From DASVCZ01 sp036381335 (GTDB lineage: Bacteria; Patescibacteriota; Microgenomatia; UBA1400; PJMF01), in the NCBI GenBank assembly GCA_036381335.1, contig DASVCZ010000075.1, forward strand, positions 1 to 14,469: a stretch of 14,469 nt of DNA, in the 5' to 3' direction. The translations under genes and the position numbers were made by a program. Shown piece after piece: positions 1 through 6,766 of this stretch; the stretch's first letter is position 1; every line of letters begins with the position of its first letter. The notes under the pieces were generated by a model. The model was not told the DNA's origin. It saw only the letters and a program-made list of their open reading frames with translations, and made no database searches.

Positions 1-534
1 GGCTGGAAAGGCTTTAGTGGCGGTGAATTCATGCGAGAGTACGCTAAAGAAAAAGGATTATTTAAAGAAAATGCGGGGATTCATCATGACGCACGTCACT
101 ACGAAGACGACTTTGATCGCAAAATTGATTTCGGCATGCGAGAAAAATTGGAAACAGAAGAAAAATGGATTATTGAATCCTGGTTATCAGGATTTATGGC
201 TCAAGGGGTACCTGGGACCCTTAAGATCCTGATGGTTTGTTCCGATGATTCAGTTCGGGTAGACCGAATCGTCAATCGCGATAGCGTCAATGTCAAGGAA
301 GCCAAAGCCAACATGTTTGCTCGCTACCAGGCAAACTTAAGCAAGTGGTCCCGGATGTATAAAGATCAATGGCAGGAGTGGGTGGTCCAAACAGGCAAAG
401 TAAAAGCAGAAGCTGAAATTGATTTTTGGCGGCCAGACTTGTACGATGTAGTTATAGATACCTACTCGCATAACCAACAACAGTCGTTGGACCTTGTTTT
501 GAATGCCATCCAAAAAGAAACTGCCTCAAGCTAA
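1..534 (+). CDS. Cytidylate kinase-like protein, 5' truncated by window edge
   Basis: The reading frame is open from base 1, so the gene begins before the window; the visible part is 177 codons. It resembles the archaeal-type cytidylate kinase / Cytidylate_kin2 group of P-loop kinases, which phosphorylate (d)CMP with ATP. Matching stretches are GGEFMREYAKEKGL near the start (the usual G-x-x-[FM]-R-x-x-A segment), an IESWLSGFMA segment equivalent to the V-[IL]-[ED]-x-x-L block, then ILMVCSDDSVRVDRIVNRD with the lid-type arginines (R-x-x-R-I-x-x-R-D). The later DLYDVVIDT matches the YD-[LV]-V-[IV]-[ND]-T block near the C-terminus. The N-terminal 30-40 residues with the P-loop are outside the window, so catalytic competence cannot be judged. 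A specific nucleotide substrate is inference; another small-molecule kinase of the same fold remains possible. Its last 32 bases overlap the next gene. Confidence 0.72.
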   Translation, partial: GWKGFSGGEFMREYAKEKGLFKENAGIHHDARHYEDDFDRKIDFGMREKLETEEKWIIESWLSGFMAQGVPGTLKILMVCSDDSVRVDRIVNRDSVNVKEAKANMFARYQANLSKWSRMYKDQWQEWVVQTGKVKAEAEIDFWRPDLYDVVIDTYSHNQQQSLDLVLNAIQKETASS

Positions 535-1174
535 TCCGATACACTTTTCATTATTTGTGTTACTGGTCAGTCTAACCTTTATTTTGTGGGTGGTGTATCG
601 CTTTCGACTTCATTTTCCTATTTGGTTTGACGAGACGGTAGGGAAAGCCCTTTTTTTTGCGGCTCCCACGTGGGTGTTTATTAATGCTACCCGTGCCAAA
701 TCACTGCTAGAAAGCTGGCAGCTGAGCAAGCTCAAACCAGGTCTACTTCAAGGCATCGCTTTTGGCGGTATCTTTGGATTTGTAGCTAGTTTAACGACGC
801 TTTTTACGTCTTCCTCTAAAGTCGTAGCCGCCCCGTTATTTATATCGGACGTATTTTGGTGGGAATTTATGATGGCGCTGTTGACCGGGTTCTGGGAAAC
901 CTTATTCTTCTTTAGCTTTGTTTTAACGGTCTTGTTACAGATGTATAGTAAAGATACTCTCAAGGCTATTTTGTGGGCAGTCTTTATTTTTGTTGCTTTC
1001 CACGTACCCAATACGTTGCTTCGTTTTCAGTTAGCGGACGTGCCTTTACAAATAGTCCTGTTAGTATTATTTGCGGTGGGTCAATCATTGATCTATCTGT
1101 ATCGGAGAAATTCGTACACCCTAGTTATCAGTCATGCGGTATGGGGGATGGCTTTATTGGTCCATATGGGATAA
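503..1174 (+). CDS. CPBP/Abi-like intramembrane protein with degenerate active-site motif
   Basis: This is a 223-residue, very hydrophobic protein with roughly seven membrane segments (about residues 15-33, 45-60, 82-101, 118-147, 153-170, 180-200, 205-220) and a basic N-terminus. The order of motifs fits the CPBP (Rce1/Abi) intramembrane glutamic protease family. WETLFF at 131-136 sits where EExxxR is expected, FVAFH at 163-167 matches FxxxH, and HAVWG at 211-215 matches the last HxxxN motif. One glutamate (E132) and both histidines (H167, H211) remain. The first glutamate is W, the motif arginine is F and the final Asn is G, so it may be inactive or have another role. The ATG at 503 is the only good start. 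It lies inside the kinase gene (32-base overlap) and has no clear Shine-Dalgarno, suggesting translational coupling. Family assignment is moderately sure; function is unknown. Confidence 0.55.
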   Translation: MPSKKKLPQANPIHFSLFVLLVSLTFILWVVYRFRLHFPIWFDETVGKALFFAAPTWVFINATRAKSLLESWQLSKLKPGLLQGIAFGGIFGFVASLTTLFTSSSKVVAAPLFISDVFWWEFMMALLTGFWETLFFFSFVLTVLLQMYSKDTLKAILWAVFIFVAFHVPNTLLRFQLADVPLQIVLLVLFAVGQSLIYLYRRNSYTLVISHAVWGMALLVHMG

Positions 1175-1178
1175 TTTC

Positions 1179-1207
1179 TTGACGAAAAGTACGTTATAGG
1201 CTATAGT
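1179..1207 (+). promoter_or_regulatory. Sigma70-type promoter for the DUF5667-like gene
   Basis: TTGACG at 1179-1184 and TATAGT at 1202-1207 are separated by exactly 17 bp; each hexamer matches consensus at 5 of 6 positions. Transcription would begin near 1214, about 18 bases before the chosen ATG at 1232. The promoter starts five bases after the CPBP-like gene ends, so the downstream gene can be expressed independently. Confidence 0.7.
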
Positions 1208-1231
1208 TACGCCTTGCTACACCTGCTACTT

Positions 1232-1774
1232 ATGTCATATACGCTTCGTTTTATTCTTTCTGCTGGCGCCCTCTTAGTAGGTTGCAGCATTTTAGGCATC
1301 TCCTTATTTTATGGCAGCGTGCAAAGTTTTTCGGCTTCTGGTAAAGTTGAGTCGTTCGAGAAAGAATTTTATTTTGATCAGGAAATGTTGCCCGATCACG
1401 TCCTTTATCCGATGCTGATGGTGGTAGACCGGGTGCGGTTAGAGTCGGCTCCAGAATTAGAACAGATTTATTTGCAAGCTGAGTATGCCAATCGACGATT
1501 GGAGTACACGGAAGAGCTGATAGCCAAAGAAAAGATTGAATTAGCGTATTCCACTTTAACAAAATCAGAAAAATACTTACTGCAAGCGGCTCAAAATACC
1601 GTTAATTCCCCCGAGAGAACGGATAATACAGTTTCTCATTTGATAAAGACGATTGAGTATCATCAAGCCAAGCATAAAGAACTGGCCCCTCACTTTAGTG
1701 ATCCTCAACGCGCGCAAATCGACGCCTTCCTCCAGCAAGCCCAAGTGGTGTTGGAGCAGTTAAAGAGTTTATAA
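1232..1774 (+). CDS. DUF5667-like membrane-anchored protein
   Basis: This 180-residue protein has an N-terminal hydrophobic segment (about residues 6-28, with a Cys at 18) that looks like a signal anchor, so the rest is probably extracytoplasmic. Residues about 49-120 have the look of DUF5667: a DQEMLPDHVLYPMLMVVDRV segment (compare the usual LPG-x-x-LYPLK block), then two charged helices with A-x-R-R-L-E-E-like spacing (YANRRLEYTEELI) and a following alanine- and leucine-rich helix. The molecular role of DUF5667 is not known. The rest is helical and charged with no enzyme motif. I chose ATG 1232 over the in-frame TTG at 1214 because TTG is a rarer start and the hydrophobic segment follows either way. 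TTG 1214 coincides with the predicted transcription start, so a leaderless TTG start cannot be excluded. No Shine-Dalgarno is visible before either. Confidence 0.68.
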   Translation: MSYTLRFILSAGALLVGCSILGISLFYGSVQSFSASGKVESFEKEFYFDQEMLPDHVLYPMLMVVDRVRLESAPELEQIYLQAEYANRRLEYTEELIAKEKIELAYSTLTKSEKYLLQAAQNTVNSPERTDNTVSHLIKTIEYHQAKHKELAPHFSDPQRAQIDAFLQQAQVVLEQLKSL

Positions 1775-2005
1775 AAATTTCATTTGCTGACTCAATTTTA
1801 ACTGGCGAACCCTGGATAACGGTGTTAGGTAAATAGATTCCCAGTTGTAACTTCATAGTAACTAACAAAAAAGTAAAGTCGAGCGTGTCTTGAATCTATC
1901 CTGACTGCTGATATGTCTTGTGTGAAAAGGGTGATACTTTATGATTCTTTTTTTCCGCAAAATTCCCGTAACTAGCATTGATTGCTTTTGCACCATTTTG
2001 TTGCG

Positions 2006-2035
2006 TTGACAACTCTTCCTCAAATATGAGATTCT
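2006..2035 (+). promoter_or_regulatory. Possible nrdR-nrdJ promoter
   Basis: A perfect -35 hexamer TTGACA lies at 2006-2011. The best -10 at a legal distance is GATTCT at 2030-2035 (18-bp spacer, only 3 of 6 matches), so the call rests mainly on the -35 and on position. Transcription would start near 2042, which places both NrdR-box candidates in the early transcribed region. Confidence 0.35.
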
Positions 2036-2056
2036 TAACATCCGTTAGGAACCATA

Positions 2057-2072
2057 CCACAACATCTTGTGG
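2057..2072 (+). promoter_or_regulatory. NrdR box 1 (candidate), also a hairpin followed by T-run
   Basis: CCACAACATCTTGTGG matches the published NrdR-box consensus acaCwAtATaTwGtgt at 12 of 16 positions. It is the core of a perfect 8-bp inverted repeat (2055-2062 with 2067-2074, loop CATC). Five Ts follow at 2075-2079, so the transcript could also form a short intrinsic-terminator-like hairpin. The two readings are not exclusive: it may be an operator, an attenuator or both. Confidence 0.55.
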
Positions 2073-2088
2073 TATTTTTAACCCCTAA

Positions 2089-2104
2089 CCCCAACATATT
2101 AGAT
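2089..2104 (+). promoter_or_regulatory. NrdR box 2 (candidate), abutting the nrdR start codon
   Basis: CCCCAACATATTAGAT matches the NrdR-box consensus at 10 of 16 positions. It agrees with box 1 at 10 of their first 12 positions. The two sites start 32 bp apart, about three helical turns, which is the usual arrangement of paired NrdR boxes. It ends at the base before the nrdR ATG. Confidence 0.45.
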
Positions 2105-2557
2105 ATGCGATGCCCATATTGTGGAAAGACTGACTCATCCGTTATAGATTCGCGAGAAGCGGACGATACTACCTCAATTCGGCGTCGGCGCATGTGTAAT
2201 GCCTGTGACAAACGGTTCACCACCTACGAACGGGTGGAAGGCATCGAGTTAAAAGTTATTAAAAAAGACGGGACGCGTGAAGACTTTAGTCGGGATAAAT
2301 TGCGCCGCGGGGTGGTCAAGGCCACTTGGAAGCGCCCGGTCTCGATGTCAGACATTGATGATCTGCTGGACGATATTGAACGCAAGTTGCGTCAACGCCA
2401 GACGACTGAGGTCAAAAGCTGGGAAGTAGGTAATCTGGTCATCAACCGGTTGCGCAAAATTGACAAACTGTCATACCTTTTGTTTGCCAGCGTCTATCGG
2501 GATTTTGAGTCATTAGAAAATTTTGAAGAAGAGTTAGCCAAATTAAAAGCAGAGTAA
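2105..2557 (+). CDS. nrdR: NrdR, ATP-cone transcriptional repressor of ribonucleotide reductase
   Basis: This 150-residue protein has the full NrdR architecture. An N-terminal zinc ribbon begins MRCPYC (C3, C6) and closes with CNAC (C31, C34), with the conserved D-S-R and R-R-R-R basic patch between them. An ATP-cone domain covers about 46-139. NrdR senses nucleotide state through the ATP cone and represses ribonucleotide reductase genes by binding paired NrdR boxes. The ATG at 2105 is chosen because NrdR proteins start with MRCP. An upstream in-frame GTG at 2069 would add 12 residues not typical of the family and would lie inside NrdR box 1. The gene is 18 bases upstream of nrdJ on the same strand, so regulator and likely target share an operon, and the boxes just upstream imply autoregulation. 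Length and motifs are normal. Confidence 0.95.
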   Translation: MRCPYCGKTDSSVIDSREADDTTSIRRRRMCNACDKRFTTYERVEGIELKVIKKDGTREDFSRDKLRRGVVKATWKRPVSMSDIDDLLDDIERKLRQRQTTEVKSWEVGNLVINRLRKIDKLSYLLFASVYRDFESLENFEEELAKLKAE

Positions 2558-2575
2558 AAAGTAAAAGGAGTCTTT

Positions 2576-4789
2576 ATGTCACCAGCCGCTTCGTTGCCCA
2601 AAAAAAGAATGAGGTTTGCCAACCGCGCCTTAGATAGTGGGATGGGAAAGGCCGTCGCCCAACGCACCTATTTGCGGAAGATTACCGATCCAGAAACTGG
2701 TCGTGAGCGCTGGGAGACCTGGCAAGAAGTGGCAGAGCGGGTGGCCTTAGGTAACTCTTTGCTGATCAAAAACTTCAAAGGTGTTAAAAACGCTAAAAAA
2801 CACCAACAAGCTGAGTTCGAATTGCTCCAGAAGCATATTAATAACGGTTCGATGTTGATGTCCGGTCGGCACTTGCAACACGGTGACGCCACACAGCCTG
2901 GCCGCAACATGGAGGTTTTTACCAACTGTAGTACGGCTTCTTCGTCTTACATTTTGTTTTACCTGCTGATGAACGGTTCGGGGGTGGGTCGGGCGTATGA
3001 TGACGATATGTGTCTCGTCGATTGGGACAATATGCCTAATGTGCGCTGTGTTATTGACGACAGCCACGCCGATTACGACTGGGGCAAAGATGAAAGCGTC
3101 CGAGACGCCAAGCACAAGTACGGTGAGCAAAACGGCCGGGTGCACTGGTTTAAAGTCCCTGACAGCCGCGAGGGGTGGTCTCAAGCAGTAGAGATGCTGG
3201 AGATCATGGCGTATGAGAAAAAATTCAAAGATGATATTTTGATTTTAGATTTTTCGGAGGTGCGCCCGAAGGGCGCACCGATCAAAGGCATGCAGGACAG
3301 ACCTTCGTCTGGCCCTAAGCCATTGATGAATGCGATCGAGCGAGTCGCCACCATCAAAGGTGCTGGCATGTCCCCGTGGAAGCAAGCCATTTTCGTGGAT
3401 CACTACTTAGCCGAGTGTGTCTTGGTTGGAGGCGCGCGCCGGAGCGCGCGCATCGCCACCAAAAACTGGACCGATCCCGAAATCTTTGACTTCATTGATA
3501 TTAAGCGGGGTGGCTTCCTCTGGAGTGCTAATAACTCAGTGGCGGTAGATGAAAAATTCTGGAAGCAACGCAGCAACCATTCCAAGAAAGTCTTAGAAGC
3601 CATCATGAAAGCCAGTTATGAAGATGGGACGGGTGAACCGGGCTTTATCAATCAGCACCGTTTAGTTCAAAATGATGAAAATTACGAAGGCTATCAAGAC
3701 GGCAAGTACGCTGAAAGTGACAAGTATAAACCCATGAAGCGGACTGAAAAAATGTTGGCTCACTTGGCGCGCAACGCTGGGGCTAAGCCGTACAGCCAGA
3801 TTCCCAATCCCTGTGGTGAGATTTCGCTCAACATGTTGGGTGGCTACTGTGTCATCGGTGACGTGGTGCCTTACTTTGCTCCCACCCTCGACGACGCTGA
3901 GGAAGCCTTCCGGGCTATGGCGCGGGCGCTCATCCGGGTTAACTCGATGAACTCGCTCTATAACCGCGAGGTCAAACGGACCAACCGAATCGGGGTCGGC
4001 ATGACTGGTATTCATGAGTTCGCTTGGAATCAATTTGGGTACACCTTCCGCGACTTAATCAACGAAGAGAAATCCAAAGATTTCTGGTTGACTCTCAATC
4101 GTTTCAAGCGGGCGGTGGCCGATGAAGCCGAAAAATATTCTAAAGAATTGGGAGTAGCGGTACCTCACACCAACACTACCATTAAGCCTTCCGGTACGGT
4201 GTCCAAGCTCTTTGCCTTGACTGAAGGCGCTCACTTGCCCAGTATGCGCGAGTACCTGCGCTGGGTGCAGTATAGTAGCGACGATGCCCAGATCAAAAAA
4301 TACAAGGAAAAAGGCTACCCAGTTAAGCAGCTCAAGAGTTACAAAGGCACCACCGTCGTCGGTTTCCCAACTCAGCCGCTCATCTGCCGCTTGGGTATGA
4401 ATGGTCGCTTAGTTACCGCCGGTGAAGCTAAGCCAGAGGAACAGTATAAGTGGTTGATGCTGCTCGAGAAATACTGGATCGTCGGCGTCGACGACAATGG
4501 CCAGCCTTTGGAAGACACGGGTAACCAAGTCTCCTACACGCTCAAGTATGATCCGAAAAAAGTTTCTTACAAAGAGTATGCTGAGATGGTCCGCCAATAC
4601 CAAGGTTTGGTTAAGTGCTGCAGTGTCATGCCTCAGCAAGACACCACGGCCTATGAGTACCAACCTGAGCAACCGGTCACCATCAGTGAGTTCATGAAGG
4701 TCTTGAACGAAATCGAAAAAGACGAAGACTTGATCGAAGACATCGACTACGAATCACTCAAGTGTGCTTCCGGAGCTTGTCCGATCTAA
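2576..4789 (+). CDS. nrdJ: Class II (adenosylcobalamin-dependent) ribonucleoside-triphosphate reductase
   Basis: This 737-residue protein is close in length and layout to the monomeric Lactobacillus leichmannii enzyme (739 aa), which reduces NTPs to dNTPs using adenosylcobalamin. Visible key residues are C118 (in NCSTASSS) and C425 as the active-site dithiol pair, C413 in NPCGEISL as the thiyl-radical cysteine with E415 beside it, and a C-terminal shuttle pair C730/C735 in CASGACPI. The motif PSGTVSKL before the barrel end is also conserved. The C413-C425 spacing is one residue longer than in L. leichmannii, a small difference. No intein is present. The start is supported by AAAGGAG at 2564-2570, five bases before ATG 2576. 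The gene follows nrdR by 18 bases and precedes the PP2C gene by four. It needs cobalamin; no B12 synthesis or transport gene is in the window. Two strong GC hairpins lie inside the gene (3259-3279 and 3432-3451). Confidence 0.95.
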   Translation: MSPAASLPKKRMRFANRALDSGMGKAVAQRTYLRKITDPETGRERWETWQEVAERVALGNSLLIKNFKGVKNAKKHQQAEFELLQKHINNGSMLMSGRHLQHGDATQPGRNMEVFTNCSTASSSYILFYLLMNGSGVGRAYDDDMCLVDWDNMPNVRCVIDDSHADYDWGKDESVRDAKHKYGEQNGRVHWFKVPDSREGWSQAVEMLEIMAYEKKFKDDILILDFSEVRPKGAPIKGMQDRPSSGPKPLMNAIERVATIKGAGMSPWKQAIFVDHYLAECVLVGGARRSARIATKNWTDPEIFDFIDIKRGGFLWSANNSVAVDEKFWKQRSNHSKKVLEAIMKASYEDGTGEPGFINQHRLVQNDENYEGYQDGKYAESDKYKPMKRTEKMLAHLARNAGAKPYSQIPNPCGEISLNMLGGYCVIGDVVPYFAPTLDDAEEAFRAMARALIRVNSMNSLYNREVKRTNRIGVGMTGIHEFAWNQFGYTFRDLINEEKSKDFWLTLNRFKRAVADEAEKYSKELGVAVPHTNTTIKPSGTVSKLFALTEGAHLPSMREYLRWVQYSSDDAQIKKYKEKGYPVKQLKSYKGTTVVGFPTQPLICRLGMNGRLVTAGEAKPEEQYKWLMLLEKYWIVGVDDNGQPLEDTGNQVSYTLKYDPKKVSYKEYAEMVRQYQGLVKCCSVMPQQDTTAYEYQPEQPVTISEFMKVLNEIEKDEDLIEDIDYESLKCASGACPI

Positions 4790-4793
4790 ATCT

Positions 4794-5960
4794 ATGTCAC
4801 CACTTAACGGCGAGCGCCCTGACTTGCAACCCTTGTTTCAACGACAATTGGCAATTCATCAGGCGCTCCGCCGGTCTCAGATCGATACTTTCTTAACCAA
4901 TCCTGAGTCGCTCAAACTGCCAGCTCACATCAAGGTGGAAGCGGCTGCCAGTCCTAGACACCCAGAGAGCTCACAAGATGCCTTTCTCATCGATGCCGAG
5001 AGGAACATTTTTATGGTGGCAGATGGCATGGGCGGCCTGGCCGCCGGTGACGTAGCTAGCCGGGTAGCGGTAGCAACCTTTGAGGAGTTTTTTCAAAAAT
5101 TGGTTGATCAAGCCGAGGCTTATACCGAAGCAGATCTAGTAGCCACTTTTAAGGCTGCTGGTCAAGAAACAATCGCTCGTTTACAAGTGTACGCGGCGGA
5201 AGAGGGGCTAAAGGAACTAGGAACTACCCTGACTTTGGTCCATCTATTCAAAGACGGTGATGAAGCCAAATTATTTGAAGCGACGGTGGGAGACTCGAGT
5301 GCCTATTTAGTTACCGCGGGCGAATGTACCAAGCTGTCATTTAACCACATCTTGTGGACTCAATTTTCCCACTTTCGAGCTGATGGGAGCTTCAGTGATC
5401 CCGAGCTGGCGCTTTTGAGTCCTCGATTTTTTTCTCCCACCGAAATACATACATTAGTTAAAGCTCGTCATACTGGACGGTTGGAAGAAGTGATCCGCCA
5501 AGTAGTAGCGGCCTTGGATGAATGTGGGGACGAGAAGGAGTTAGCCCGTATGTTGTCGCCTGTACTGGCTGATGACACCCCCGAAATGACTGCCATCCAG
5601 AAATTTCTGTTGCTGGCTCTGCCAGGAGCATATAGAGCGGCTCACTTTGATCTGGAAGGCTACGCCATACTGCTTTTCTCAACCAGAAACAACGTTGATG
5701 CACTGGTGAACGATACCAACACCTTCAACTTCAGACACAGTCTCAGAACCTTGGATTCAACACGCTCACACGCGGTGACGTTGCTCACCGATGGAGGGAC
5801 CGATCCTTTGACAGCGTCTCTAGTAGGAGAAACTTTGACTTCAGACTCCAGTATTCTGGATCAAGTCAACGCCGTCAACACTCCGGACCAAGACGGCAAG
5901 TATCCTAAGCGAGCCAAGTTTGACGATGTGACGCGGGTCACGGTTGAAATAAAAACTTAA
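4794..5960 (+). CDS. PP2C (PPM)-family protein phosphatase-like protein with a large insert
   Basis: This 388-residue protein carries the metal-coordinating PPM motifs in order: SQDAF (D62), VADGMGG (D77, G78), VGDSSAYL (D167), LLTDGG (D333) and a late DDVTRVTVEI (D378). PPM enzymes are Mn/Mg-dependent Ser/Thr phosphatases, usually about 240 residues in bacteria. Here about 45 extra residues precede the domain and about 150 (residues 182-328) separate the GDSSAYL and TDGG strands, with no motif I recognise. All metal ligands appear kept, so activity is likely, but its target is unknown. ATG 4794 is chosen; an in-frame GTG at 4764 would overlap the end of nrdJ. It starts four bases after the nrdJ stop with only a distant GGAG (4772-4775), suggesting readthrough from nrdR-nrdJ. 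Its stop overlaps the convergent small gene. No partner kinase is visible. Confidence 0.85.
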   Translation: MSPLNGERPDLQPLFQRQLAIHQALRRSQIDTFLTNPESLKLPAHIKVEAAASPRHPESSQDAFLIDAERNIFMVADGMGGLAAGDVASRVAVATFEEFFQKLVDQAEAYTEADLVATFKAAGQETIARLQVYAAEEGLKELGTTLTLVHLFKDGDEAKLFEATVGDSSAYLVTAGECTKLSFNHILWTQFSHFRADGSFSDPELALLSPRFFSPTEIHTLVKARHTGRLEEVIRQVVAALDECGDEKELARMLSPVLADDTPEMTAIQKFLLLALPGAYRAAHFDLEGYAILLFSTRNNVDALVNDTNTFNFRHSLRTLDSTRSHAVTLLTDGGTDPLTASLVGETLTSDSSILDQVNAVNTPDQDGKYPKRAKFDDVTRVTVEIKT

Positions 5961-6136
5961 TTATAGTCCCTTTTCCATGCTTTTTCTCTCAATTCATTAG
6001 CAACTTTAACTGCCGATTTAGTTTGATCATCGGTGAACGACATATATCCTTGCCTAAAAAATGCGAGGTCAGACAATTTCTTTTTAGGAACAGCTTTTGT
6101 TTTAATTGGAAAGTGTTTTTGGTTACTTTTAGTCAT
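5957..6136 (-). CDS. Small basic protein of unknown function (59 aa)
   Basis: I do not recognise this protein. It has a basic N-terminal half rich in K (TKAVPKKKLSD) and a C-terminal amphipathic helix with mixed charges ending in REKAWKRDYN. There is no membrane segment and no cysteine motif. It is convergent with the PP2C gene, and the two stop codons overlap. I chose ATG 6136 over a TTG at 6175 because a good minus-strand promoter (TTGACA, 17 bp, CACAAT) ends seven bases before ATG 6136, so the transcript would start at or next to this codon. The TTG would overlap the -35. That promoter is the main reason for believing it is a real gene; codon evidence in 59 residues is thin. A DNA- or RNA-binding role would fit the charge, but this is a guess. 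Confidence 0.5.
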   Translation of the reverse strand: MTKSNQKHFPIKTKAVPKKKLSDLAFFRQGYMSFTDDQTKSAVKVANELREKAWKRDYN

Positions 6137-6142
6137 ACTTGG

Positions 6143-6171
6143 ATTGTGAGATTTATCTGACAAATTGTCAA
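6143..6171 (-). promoter_or_regulatory. Minus-strand promoter for the 59-aa gene
   Basis: Read on the minus strand, TTGACA (6171-6166) and CACAAT (6148-6143) are 17 bp apart; the -35 is perfect and the -10 matches 4 of 6. The ATG at 6136 begins seven bases past the -10, so the mRNA would be leaderless. Confidence 0.55.
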
Positions 6172-6180
6172 ACAATGACA
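6158..6180. repeat. Palindromic operator candidate in a divergent promoter region
   Basis: TGACAA-A-TTGTCA is a perfect odd palindrome at 6158-6170. The right half then pairs again with a further TGACA at 6176-6180, giving three alternating TGACA/TGTCA half-sites. It overlaps the -35 of the minus-strand gene and lies upstream of the plus-strand promoter, so a bound protein could affect both. The regulator is unknown. Confidence 0.45.
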
Positions 6181-6194
6181 GAAAGTAAAATTAC

Positions 6195-6221
6195 TTGCTT
6201 TTCGGGAGAAAAGAGTATAAT
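6195..6221 (+). promoter_or_regulatory. Plus-strand promoter for the 172-aa gene
   Basis: A perfect TATAAT at 6216-6221 is preceded by TTGCTT at 6195-6200 with a short 15-bp spacer; the -35 is weak. Transcription would start near 6228, leaving about five bases before the ATG at 6233. The purine-rich stretch at 6203-6214 lies upstream of the start point and cannot act as a Shine-Dalgarno. Confidence 0.55.
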
Positions 6222-6232
6222 ACGCACTAAAT

Positions 6233-6751
6233 ATGTCACATAAAGAAAAACGTCAGCCTAAAGTGGACTTAGAAGAAACCCAGCCGGTTGAAGTAGGAGC
6301 TCGTCAGCTGCTAGCAAGTTTGAAGTTCAGGTGGCAAACTTATAAGTGGATTTTGCCACCCAATGATTTTGAAGCTTTTATGCTCAGAGTTAGTGACTAT
6401 GAAGCACAAGCAGTAAGTCTGGAAAGAAGGCAATTAAACTCAGAAAAACTAGAAGCAGCACTATTAGCCGAACATCAACATTTAGAAAAACTCGTTCGGA
6501 CGATACGCCAAAATCATGCAGCCGCTACTAAGCGAAGGCATTTGGAAAGTATTTCAAAGACAAAAGAGTTACCGGTGTTAGATCTTTTAGAAGGTGAGAG
6601 ATACTCACCAACTGAAGAGGATATGATTAGTTTTGCTGAAAGCTATCAGGCAAATCCGTTGGTAAATAAAAGACGTGATCCGGAAGAGGAGTTTTGGGAT
6701 AGCAGTATGCACGACGAGCTCTTTGGAGATGATGGGGGCTACGGCCTTTAA
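6233..6751 (+). CDS. Hypothetical protein, helical and charged (172 aa)
   Basis: I do not recognise this protein. It is hydrophilic and mostly helical. A basic N-terminus (HKEKRQPK) leads to a helix around KFRWQTYKWILPP. Then comes a long Glu/Leu/Gln/Arg-rich stretch (about residues 48-108) with coiled-coil character, and last an acidic tail (about 118-172) holding EEDMISFAESY, DPEEEFWD and a glycine-containing end. There is no signal peptide, membrane segment or catalytic motif. Base composition and codon use look like the neighbours. It stands alone: divergent from the 59-aa gene, with its own TATAAT box, and convergent with tsaD, whose stop is 15 bases away. The ATG at 6233 is the only sensible start; no Shine-Dalgarno is available because the predicted leader is about five bases. 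A structural or adaptor role is conceivable but unsupported. Confidence 0.7.
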   Translation: MSHKEKRQPKVDLEETQPVEVGARQLLASLKFRWQTYKWILPPNDFEAFMLRVSDYEAQAVSLERRQLNSEKLEAALLAEHQHLEKLVRTIRQNHAAATKRRHLESISKTKELPVLDLLEGERYSPTEEDMISFAESYQANPLVNKRRDPEEEFWDSSMHDELFGDDGGYGL

Positions 6752-6766
6752 AATGCTTCTCTCCTT

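Larger units (their letters stand above)
1775..2104 (+). other. Gene-free regulatory stretch upstream of nrdR
   Basis: These 330 bases hold no convincing coding sequence; the longest ATG frame I noticed, from 1913, is about 20 codons. Visible items are an 8-bp inverted repeat with widely spaced arms (1833-1840 and 1892-1899), a run of seven Ts in 1940-1955, a perfect TTGACA at 2006-2011, and two NrdR-box-like sites at 2057-2072 and 2089-2104. I looked for a cobalamin riboswitch, since nrdJ uses B12, and found no B12-box-like element. A small RNA cannot be excluded by eye. Confidence 0.6.

Noticed and set aside
1833..1899. 8-bp inverted repeat (1833-1840 and 1892-1899) as an RNA stem
   Set aside because: The arms are 51 bases apart, do not extend on either side, and such a match is expected by chance in a 330-base stretch.
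1913..1975. About 20-codon ATG frame in the gene-free stretch
   Set aside because: It has no Shine-Dalgarno, no -10 box at the right distance and no recognisable sequence.
1775..2104. Cobalamin riboswitch upstream of nrdR-nrdJ
   Set aside because: No B12-box-like sequence or suitable helix set is visible; the stretch is better explained by a promoter and NrdR boxes.
2747..3184. 145-codon minus-strand open frame inside nrdJ
   Set aside because: It is a shadow of a strongly conserved gene; its translation shows no recognisable domain and no start signal.
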